Assembly (NCBI GenBank): GCA_030544685.1
Contig: CP086683.1
Span: 4,030,001-4,094,000, forward strand
Origin: Pseudomonas sp. B21_DOA
GTDB taxonomy: Bacteria; Pseudomonadota; Gammaproteobacteria; Pseudomonadales; Pseudomonadaceae
DNA length: 64,000 nucleotides
Direction of reading: 5' to 3'
Shown here: positions 58,042-64,000 of the stretch, in pieces
Numbering within the stretch: the stretch's first letter is position 1
Layout: every line of letters begins with the position of its first letter
Position numbers and translations under genes: made by a program
Notes under the pieces: model-generated
What the model was told of the DNA's origin: nothing
The model's input: the letters and a program-made list of their open reading frames with translations, nothing else
Databases searched by the model: none

Positions 58042-59628
58042 TTGATCTCCACAGCTAACATCACGATGCAGTTTGGCGCCAAGCCGCTGTTCGAAAACGT
58101 TTCGGTCAAATTCGGCGCAGGCAACCGCTACGGCCTGATCGGTGCCAACGGTTGCGGCAAGTCGACCTTCATGAAAATCCTCGGCGGCGATCTCGACCCG
58201 TCCGGCGGTCAGGTCATGCTCGAGCCGAACGTGCGTCTGGGTAAGCTGCGCCAGGATCAGTTCGCCTACGAAGAATTCACCGTGATCGACACCGTGATCA
58301 TGGGCCACGAAGAGCTGTGGAAGGTCAAGGCCGAGCGCGATCGCATCTACTCGCTGGCTGAAATGTCCGAAGAGGACGGCATGGCCGTCGCCGAGCTGGA
58401 AACCGAATTCGCCGAGATGGACGGCTACACCGCCGAATCCCGCGCCGGCGAACTGTTGCTGGGTCTGGGCATTCCGCTGGAACAGCATTTCGGCCCGATG
58501 AGCGAAGTCTCGCCAGGCTGGAAACTGCGCGTATTGCTGGCGCAGGCACTGTTCTCCGATCCGGAAGTGCTGTTGCTCGACGAACCGACCAACCACCTGG
58601 ACATCAACACCATTCGCTGGCTGGAAAACATTCTGACCCAGCGCAACAGCCTGATGATCATCATCTCCCACGACCGTCACTTCCTGAACAGCGTGTGCAC
58701 GCACATGGCTGACCTGGATTACGGCGAGCTGCGTCTGTTCCCGGGCAACTACGACGAATACATGACCGTGGCGACCCAGTCCCGCGAGCAGCTGCTGTCG
58801 GACAACGCCAAGAAGAAAGCGCAGATTTCCGAACTGCAATCGTTCGTCAGCCGCTTCTCGGCCAACGCCTCGAAAGCCAAGCAGGCCACCTCCCGCGCGA
58901 AGGCGATCGACAAGATCCAGCTGGCCGAGGTCAAGCCTTCCAGCCGTGTCAGCCCGTTCATTCGTTTCGAACAGAACAAGAAGCTGCACCGTCAGGCGGT
59001 CATGGTCGAGAAAATGGCCAAGGGTTTCGATGGCAAGCCCCTGTTCAAGGACTTCAGCTTCCAGGTTGAAGCCGGCGAGCGCGTTGCGATCATCGGCCCG
59101 AACGGTATCGGCAAGACCACCCTGCTGCGCACCCTGGTCAACGAACTGACCCCGGACGCCGGTAGTGTGAAATGGACCGACGCCGCTGAACTGGGCTACT
59201 ACGCTCAGGACCACGCTCACGACTTCGAAGACGACGTTACCCTGTTCGACTGGATGGGTCAGTGGACCCAGGGCGAGCAGATGATTCGCGGTACTTTGGG
59301 CCGCATGCTGTTCTCCAACGACGAGATCCTCAAGTCAGTCAAGGTCATCTCCGGTGGTGAGCAAGGCCGCATGCTGTTCGGCAAGCTGATCCTGCAAAAG
59401 CCGAACGTGCTGATCATGGACGAACCGACCAACCACTTGGACATGGAATCGATCGAGGCGCTGAACCTGGCGCTGGAAAACTACCCGGGCACGCTGATTT
59501 TCGTCAGCCACGACCGTGAGTTCGTATCGTCCCTGGCCACGCGCATCATCGAACTGAGCCCGAACGGCGTGACCGACTTCAGCGGCACTTATGACGACTA
59601 CCTGCGTAGCCAGGGCGTTGTTTTCTAA
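58042..59628 (+). CDS. ABC-F family ATPase (YbiT-like)
   Basis: A 528-residue soluble twin ABC protein. Walker A motifs are GANGCGKST (about 36-44) and GPNGIGKTT (about 352-360). Walker B regions are [11 protein letters not shown] and [11 protein letters not shown]. The linker between them (about 240-310) is long and charged (the P-site tRNA-interaction motif). No membrane domain. ABC-F proteins act on the ribosome and relieve stalls. The TTG start at 58042 is preceded by AGGTAAGG and gives [12 protein letters not shown], the known N-terminus for the group. Confidence 0.93.
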   Translation: MISTANITMQFGAKPLFENVSVKFGAGNRYGLIGANGCGKSTFMKILGGDLDPSGGQVMLEPNVRLGKLRQDQFAYEEFTVIDTVIMGHEELWKVKAERDRIYSLAEMSEEDGMAVAELETEFAEMDGYTAESRAGELLLGLGIPLEQHFGPMSEVSPGWKLRVLLAQALFSDPEVLLLDEPTNHLDINTIRWLENILTQRNSLMIIISHDRHFLNSVCTHMADLDYGELRLFPGNYDEYMTVATQSREQLLSDNAKKKAQISELQSFVSRFSANASKAKQATSRAKAIDKIQLAEVKPSSRVSPFIRFEQNKKLHRQAVMVEKMAKGFDGKPLFKDFSFQVEAGERVAIIGPNGIGKTTLLRTLVNELTPDAGSVKWTDAAELGYYAQDHAHDFEDDVTLFDWMGQWTQGEQMIRGTLGRMLFSNDEILKSVKVISGGEQGRMLFGKLILQKPNVLIMDEPTNHLDMESIEALNLALENYPGTLIFVSHDREFVSSLATRIIELSPNGVTDFSGTYDDYLRSQGVVF

Positions 59629-59664
59629 GAGCAGCTTTTAGTTTCAAGCGGCAAGCTGCAAGTT

Positions 59665-59695
59665 AAAAGCCCTGTCCTTTGTGACGGGGCTTTTT
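59665..59695 (+). terminator. Rho-independent terminator of the ABC-F gene
   Basis: AAAAGCCCTGTC pairs with GACGGGGCTTTT around a six-base loop and ends in T-tract, 36 bp after the stop codon. Confidence 0.88.
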
Positions 59696-59730
59696 GCATT
59701 CGGCGTTTGGGAATTGTGGATGCGAAGAAA

Positions 59731-59864
59731 TTCGCGAGCAAGCTCGCTCCCACATTGATCGTTCCCACGCTCCGCGTGGGAATGCAGCCCGGAACGCTCC
59801 GCGTCCCAACAGCGGACGCAGAGCGTCCATGGCGGCGTTACCACGCAGAGCGTGGCAACGATCA
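59731..59864. repeat. REP singlet joined to an inverted doublet of the second family
   Basis: TTCGCGAGCAAGCTCGCTCCCACA at 59731-59754 runs straight into GATCGTTCCCACGCTCCGCG (59757) whose inverse ends at 59864. The two REP families abut here as at 18551-18701. Confidence 0.85.
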
Positions 59865-59955
59865 TTAAGGCGAAGTAGTTAGCCTGCTTTCATTTATCCC
59901 GGCCCCGCGCCATGATGTTCGCAACTCTCCCACCGCCACCCGCGAACGAGTGCTC

Positions 59956-61143
59956 ATGTCTGCGCAGCCACTGCCACCGCAAAGCTCCCTGGCGATCACC
60001 CTGCAGATCGTCTCCATCGTTTTCTACACCTTCATTGCCTTTCTCTGCATCGGTTTACCGATTGCGGTATTGCCCGGTTACGTCCATGAGCAACTGGGTT
60101 TCAGCGCGATCATCGCCGGGCTGGTGATCGGTTCGCAGTACCTGGCCACACTGCTCAGCCGGCCCATGGCCGGGCGCATGTCGGACACCCTCGGCACCAA
60201 GCGGGCAATCATTTATGGCTTGTGGGGAATTGTCCTCAGCGGCGCGCTGACCCTGCTGTCGACCTTGCTGCAGAGCTTTCCGCTGACCAGCCTGCTGATC
60301 CTGATTGCCGGGCGTCTGTTGCTCGGTATTGCTCAAGGCCTGATCGGCGTCGGCACCATAAGCTGGTGCATGGGCCAGGTCGGTGTCGAGCACACGGCGA
60401 AATCCATCGGCTGGAACGGCATCGCCTCCTACGGCGCGATTGCCATCGGCGCGCCACTGGGTGTGGTGATGGTGGCTGAATACGGTTTCGTCAGCCTTGG
60501 CATTGCGCTGTCGGCGTTGGCGGCCGGTGCGTTGTGGCTGATCCGCAACAAGCCATCGGTGCCAGTGATTCGCGGTGAGCGCCTGTCGTTCTGGGCGGTG
60601 TTCGGCAAGATTGCGCCGTACGGCACCAGCCTGACCCTGGCCTCGATCGGCTACGGCACGCTGACCACCTTCATCACCCTGTATTACCTCAACCGAGGCT
60701 GGACCGGCGCGGCTTACTGCCTGACCGTGTTTGGCGTTTGTTTCATTCTGTCGCGGCTGTTGTTTATCTCGGCCATCGCCCGGTTTGGCGGCTTTGCCTC
60801 GGCCATCGCCTGCATGACAGTGGAAACCATTGGGCTGGTGATGCTGTGGCTGGCGCCTTCCACCGCGTATGCCCTGATTGGCGCGGGGCTGGCGGGGTTC
60901 GGGCTGTCGCTGGTGTACCCGGCGCTGGGGGTTGAAGCAATCAAGCAAGTGCCGAGTTCGAGTCGCGGCTCAGGGCTGGGAGCTTATGCCGTGTTCTTCG
61001 ACCTGGCCTTGGCAATTGCCGGGCCGCTGATGGGCGCGGTGGCGTTGAACCTGGGTTATTCGTGGATTTTCTTCAGCGCAGCACTGCTGTCGGTGACCGG
61101 ACTGGGCCTGACTTTGCTGCTCAAGCGCCGGGCAATGGCCTGA
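59956..61143 (+). CDS. MFS transporter (YfcJ/YhhS-like)
   Basis: A 395-residue twelve-segment transporter. Loop 2-3 carries SRPMAGRMSDTLGTKRAI, a typical MFS signature, and the second half keeps the pattern. ATG 59956 (MSAQPLPPQSSLAI) is favoured. The family includes arabinose and drug exporters; substrate unknown. Monocistronic between a REP cluster and the porin gene. Confidence 0.87.
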   Translation: MSAQPLPPQSSLAITLQIVSIVFYTFIAFLCIGLPIAVLPGYVHEQLGFSAIIAGLVIGSQYLATLLSRPMAGRMSDTLGTKRAIIYGLWGIVLSGALTLLSTLLQSFPLTSLLILIAGRLLLGIAQGLIGVGTISWCMGQVGVEHTAKSIGWNGIASYGAIAIGAPLGVVMVAEYGFVSLGIALSALAAGALWLIRNKPSVPVIRGERLSFWAVFGKIAPYGTSLTLASIGYGTLTTFITLYYLNRGWTGAAYCLTVFGVCFILSRLLFISAIARFGGFASAIACMTVETIGLVMLWLAPSTAYALIGAGLAGFGLSLVYPALGVEAIKQVPSSSRGSGLGAYAVFFDLALAIAGPLMGAVALNLGYSWIFFSAALLSVTGLGLTLLLKRRAMA

Positions 61144-61236
61144 CTCTGGCCAGCGCCAACTGAGCACATCGACCCAATCCTTTTGGCTCGGCACAGTCGA
61201 TCATCAGCGCCATCCCAATTGCCGCCGGCCCTGACC

Positions 61237-62532
61237 ATGATCAACTGCGCCCCCTCGCGCTTCACCCTGCTTGCACTGTTCTGCAGCCTCAGCGCTAGCG
61301 CCTGCGCCGATGGTTTTTTCGCCGATGCGAAAAGCGATGTACTGCTGCGCAACTTTTACCTGAGCAACGATTACCGATCGCCAACACCCTCCGGTAAAAA
61401 CTACAAACAGGAGTGGGCTCAAGGAGTTATAGGTAACTTCTCATCAGGTTTCACCGATGGAGCCGTCGGTTTCGGCATCGACGCCCACGCCTTCGCCGGC
61501 CTGAAACTCGACGGCGGCAAGGGTCACTCCGGCACCGGTCTGCTGCCGGTCGACAGCGATGGTCGCAGCGAACATGACTACTCCAGCGCGGGCGGTGCAT
61601 TCAAGCTGAAAGTTTCGCGTACTACGCTGGCGTTCGGCGAAATGACCGTGGAAACCCCGGTCTTCGACACGTCCGACAAACGCCTGCAACCGGAATACGC
61701 CACAGGCTTTCTGCTCAACAGCGCCGAGTTCAATAACGTCAATCTGGTCGCCGGGCATTTCACCGCGTTCAAGAATCAGGACAGCTCTTCCGGCCAAGGC
61801 GACTTCTACGGTTACGGCGCCAACACCGAAGCGGGCGGCATCAGCTTCGTCGGCGCCGACCTGTTCAGCAGCAGCCCGGTCGGCGGCGCGTTGTATGCCT
61901 CGAAACTGAGCGACACCTGGCATCAGTACTACGGCAACCTGCATTTCAAACAATCAGGTGTGTTGCTCGACGCCAACCTCTACCACACCCGCGACACCGG
62001 TCGCGCATTGGCCGGCGAAATCGACAACACCGCCTTCAGCCTCTCCGGCAAGTACAGCTTCGGCCCCCACGCGGTGATGCTCGGCTGGCAACGGATCAAT
62101 GGCGACACGCCGTTCGATTTCGTTGGTGGCGACTCGATCTACCTGGCCAACTCGATCAAATACGCCGACTTCAACGGCGCCAACGAACGCTCCTGGCAAG
62201 CCCGCTACGATTTCGACTTCGCCGCTCTCGGCGTCCCCGGCCTGAACTTCATGACCCGCTACGTCAGCGGCAGCCACATCGACGGCAGCCACGCACCCCG
62301 AGGCGGCGCCTACAACCCGTTCGACGCCGACAGTGGCGACTATCAGCCGCAACAGGGTGATGGCGGCAAACACTGGGAACGCGACATCGACCTGAAATAC
62401 ATCGTCCAGTCCGGCGCCGCGAAGGACCTGTCGGTACAGCTGTCGCACGTCACCCACCGCGCCAACGAAGCGCAGGCTGGCGATGATATTGACCGGATTT
62501 ACGTGGTCATCCAGTACCCGTTGGGTTTCTGA
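61237..62532 (+). CDS. OprD-family outer membrane porin
   Basis: A 431-residue 18-strand porin of the Pseudomonas-specific OprD/Occ family. Signal peptide residues 1-24 (cut after ACA), mature start DGFFADAKSDVLLRNFYLSNDYRS with the family N-terminal strand, the conserved EWAQGVIGNFSSGFTDGAVGFGIDAHA and terminal F. It takes up amino acids, small acids or aromatics; the substrate cannot be named. ATG 61237 fits the signal peptide; 18 further codons upstream are unsupported. Confidence 0.9.
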   Translation: MINCAPSRFTLLALFCSLSASACADGFFADAKSDVLLRNFYLSNDYRSPTPSGKNYKQEWAQGVIGNFSSGFTDGAVGFGIDAHAFAGLKLDGGKGHSGTGLLPVDSDGRSEHDYSSAGGAFKLKVSRTTLAFGEMTVETPVFDTSDKRLQPEYATGFLLNSAEFNNVNLVAGHFTAFKNQDSSSGQGDFYGYGANTEAGGISFVGADLFSSSPVGGALYASKLSDTWHQYYGNLHFKQSGVLLDANLYHTRDTGRALAGEIDNTAFSLSGKYSFGPHAVMLGWQRINGDTPFDFVGGDSIYLANSIKYADFNGANERSWQARYDFDFAALGVPGLNFMTRYVSGSHIDGSHAPRGGAYNPFDADSGDYQPQQGDGGKHWERDIDLKYIVQSGAAKDLSVQLSHVTHRANEAQAGDDIDRIYVVIQYPLGF

Positions 62533-62570
62533 ATAGCCCACTCAGCTCTTGCTGAAAACAGGATTCCAAC

Positions 62571-62597
62571 TGTGGGAGCGAGCTTGCTCGCGTAGGG
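62571..62597. repeat. REP singlet
   Basis: CTGTGGGAGCGAGCTTGCTCGCG palindrome just after the porin gene. Confidence 0.8.
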
Positions 62598-62700
62598 GCC
62601 ATCAGGTTCGGCGCAATTCTTCAATTTAAACGACGCTGTTTAAAAGACACCTGCTGACACGGTCTCAAGGCTACAAATCCTTGCGCCGTTGCCTACAGCT

Positions 62701-62950
62701 ACGCCAGAATCCGCCGGCTTGTGCGCCTTGGGGGCGGGTTCTATTGTGGTGCGGTCGCTGACGAATCAGCGATCGGGTTTAGCGACCCGGATCTTGAATA
62801 GGTGCATCAGCGTTCCATGCTTTGTCGCGGGTTCAATGTCTGCGACTGCGCCATGGTGGCTGTATGTGGGAGACCTTCGGGTCTGCCGGGTGCCTATAAC
62901 CGGTTCGCTAACCTGCGTACAGCCGCCACCTCACTGTTTAGCGACAGTGC
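62701..62950 (+). ncRNA. candidate structured RNA leader upstream of the DUF6124 gene
   Basis: Consecutive hairpins can be drawn: 62706-62715 with 62733-62742; 62755-62761 with 62766-62772 (CGAA loop); 62774-62778 with 62785-62789; a long stem 62855-62864 with 62918-62930 enclosing AGACC-UUCG-GGUCU (62871-62884) and GGUU-CGCU-AACC (62902-62913); and 62932-62936 with 62945-62949. A CCGG/CCGG pairing (62886-62889 with 62900-62903) excludes the GGUU stem. A plus-strand frame through it (62689-62967) is judged spurious. Function unknown; a cis-acting leader of the next gene is the simplest idea. Confidence 0.5.
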
Positions 62951-62980
62951 CTGACGGCTCCACTTAATAGGAGCTTCACC

Positions 62981-63339
62981 ATGATCAAACCAACACCCAA
63001 CCCACCCGAAACCGACCCCACCTCCCCTACGAATCCCTCGACTCCAAAAAACTCCACCAAGCCGCCGACCGCGCCCTCGACCACTATCTCTGCCCACCCG
63101 GCTCCACCCCACCGCCGTACAGCCCCCGCGCCATGTATGCCGTCACCGCCGACACTAAAAACGAAGACCTGCTGGCCAACGCCTGCGAAACCCTCGCCTC
63201 GGCCAAAACCATCGCCCAGGAATTCGCCGGACTGGTCAAGCCATCGCAGCGCCGGACGCTGATGGGGATTGCGCAACTGATCATGCTCGGGGAACTGGCG
63301 GTGAATCGGGTGCTGGATAATCTGGAGCTGCCGGGATAA
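62981..63339 (+). CDS. DUF6124 (formerly DUF3077-like) small Pseudomonas protein, frame broken by a 1-base deletion
   Basis: A 119-residue protein when one C is added to the run at 63024-63027. It starts MIKPTPNPPETDPTSP, continues YESLDSKKLHQAADRALDHYL and ends with TLMGIAQLIMLGELAVNRVLD-NLELPG, a pattern of the DUF6124/DUF3077 group that occurs in many copies in Pseudomonas. It is soluble and mostly helical with no known function. AGGAG lies 8 bp before ATG 62981. A hairpin-rich leader precedes it. Confidence 0.8.
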
Positions 63340-63380
63340 TGCGAGCCGGCTGAATTATCCGGTGTCCGTGCCGGCCTCTT

Positions 63381-63672
63381 CGCGAGCAAGCTCGCTCCCA
63401 CATTTGATCTTGGTCGGATACAAGTTCTGCGACCTCTGCAAGATCCCTGTGGGAGCGAGCTTGCTCGCGAAGGCTGAGTGTCAGTCGACCTCCCCGTCAC
63501 TGACCCAATTTTTCGCGGGCAAGCCCGCTCCCACATTTGATCTTGGTCGGATACAAGTTCTGCGACCTATGCAGGATCCCTGTGGGAGCGGGCTTGCTCG
63601 CGAAGGCTGAGTGTCAGTCGACTTCCCCGTCACTGACACAATGCTTTCGCGAGCAGGCTCGTTCCTGCAGTG
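63381..63672. repeat. two tandem copies of a 133-bp REP-bearing unit plus a third REP
   Basis: Units start at 63381 and 63514 and share CATTTGATCTTGGTCGGATA and GGCTGAGTGTCAGTCGAC besides the inverted REPs; a third partial begins at 63648. The copies differ at a few positions. The 356 bp between the DUF6124 gene and tRNA-Sec hold only these repeats. Confidence 0.92.
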
Positions 63673-63695
63673 GATTGCGGATGGCTATGAAAAAC

Positions 63696-63791
63696 TGGCG
63701 GAAGACAGCCGGAGTCGAACCTGCCCGGGAACGGATGCCGTCCCCAACCGGGTTTGAAGCCCGGCCGCGCCACCGGGCGCGATTGTCTTCC
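63696..63791 (-). tRNA. selC: tRNA-Sec (anticodon UCA)
   Basis: 96-nt tRNA ending in an encoded CCA. The acceptor arm GGAAGAC pairs with GTCTTCC and its 8-bp length and the long extra arm (GGGGACGGCATCCGTTCCC-type) are diagnostic of selenocysteine tRNA. The loop GGCTTCAAACC contains the TCA anticodon, and TTCGACTCC forms the T loop. The selB end lies 5 bp upstream on the same strand. Confidence 0.93.
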
Positions 63792-63796
63792 TGAAC

Positions 63797-64000
63797 TCAG
63801 AGTGCGTCGGCGTTAGCCAGCGCGTTGTCGGGGCGGATCTGGCGGGATTCGCCGAGGCGGCGGGTCAGGCCGAGTCGGTCGAAATATTCCAGATACTGAA
63901 TGCAGCGTTTGCGTCCCAAGCCTAGCGCATCGCGGAAGGTTGTCACTTCGATCGCTGGATTTTCTTCGGCGAGTTTCAGCAGCAGCGCCGCCATTTGCCG
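63797..64000 (-). CDS. selB: selenocysteine-specific elongation factor SelB, C-terminal end
   Basis: Last 67 codons of a gene entering from the right edge. EENPAIEVTTFRDALGLGRKRCIQYLEYFDRLGLTRR is the fourth winged-helix domain of SelB, which reads the SECIS hairpin. It ends DNALANADAL. Together with tRNA-Sec just downstream it shows that the organism decodes UGA as selenocysteine. Confidence 0.88.
   Translation of the reverse strand, partial: RQMAALLLKLAEENPAIEVTTFRDALGLGRKRCIQYLEYFDRLGLTRRLGESRQIRPDNALANADAL

Noticed and set aside
62689-62967. 92-codon plus-strand frame before the DUF6124 gene
   Set aside because: It overlies the hairpin-rich element, has no ribosome binding site or domain, and the stem pairing explains the sequence better.
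63381-63672. CRISPR or phage attachment repeat at tRNA-Sec
   Set aside because: The repeats are REP doublets with shared spacers and do not duplicate the tRNA 3' end.

Overview
The window is a chromosomal segment of a GC-rich Pseudomonas, most likely of the P. fluorescens group. This is inferred from many REP/REPIN-type palindromes, a fecIR/TonB-receptor set, an efeUOB iron-uptake operon, an OprD-type porin, pqiB/pqiC, a UmuDC pair of the Pseudomonas RulAB type, and tRNA-Sec beside selB. No 16S rRNA is present, so the species cannot be fixed. No CRISPR array, complete prophage or insertion sequence was seen.

Layout. 0-3 kb: end of a TauD/TfdA dioxygenase, then a GSCFA/SGNH pair and a GNAT acetyltransferase on the minus strand. 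3-11.5 kb: an accessory region of lower apparent GC. It holds an alkylsulfatase remnant, umuDC and a truncated SRAP gene sharing one LexA box, a LysR regulator, a VOC protein, an unusual DAACS symporter, an Old Yellow Enzyme, an SDR and one and a half NTF2-like genes. 11.5-16.1 kb: cupin protein, then TonB receptor-FecR-FecI with a candidate Fur box. 16.1-21.1 kb: AraC regulator divergent from a glutamine-synthetase-like ligase, a polyamine-type binding protein and an FAD amine oxidase (gamma-glutamyl-polyamine type catabolism). 21.3-28.4 kb: pqiBC, a lone tyrosine recombinase, UDP-glucose dehydrogenase, an MFS transporter and an HPP protein. 28.6-37.9 kb: branched-chain acyl-CoA catabolism with its AraC regulator. 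38.1-42.3 kb: EfeU-EfeO-EfeB plus a second EfeO-like protein. 42.4-50.5 kb: PssA, TetR, DUF1348, TSUP, NudC, a crotonase, a PQQ-type sugar dehydrogenase, a small secreted protein and Ku. 50.6-55.4 kb: a tandem REP array running into lpxO, a small membrane protein, and a methyltransferase/iron-redox enzyme operon. 55.5-62.5 kb: ZIP transporter, zinc alcohol dehydrogenase, ABC-F protein, MFS transporter and OprD porin. 62.6-64 kb: a hairpin-rich leader before a DUF6124 gene, duplicated REP units, tRNA-Sec and the end of selB.

A feature of the whole window is that 13 otherwise intact genes each carry one or two single-base deletions, 15 in all, mostly in G or C runs. Adding one base at each site restores a full-length protein of family-typical size. 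This fits homopolymer under-calling in the assembly better than biological decay, so these genes are listed as CDS spanning the break. Three genes look truly degraded: the sulfatase fragment (in-frame TAG and missing both ends), the 39-residue SRAP stub and the 46-residue NTF2 stub.

The most interesting non-coding signals are the multi-hairpin element at about 62701-62950 upstream of the DUF6124 gene, and the roughly 160-180 bp tandem array at 50583-51413, whose unit includes a copy of the 3' end of lpxO.
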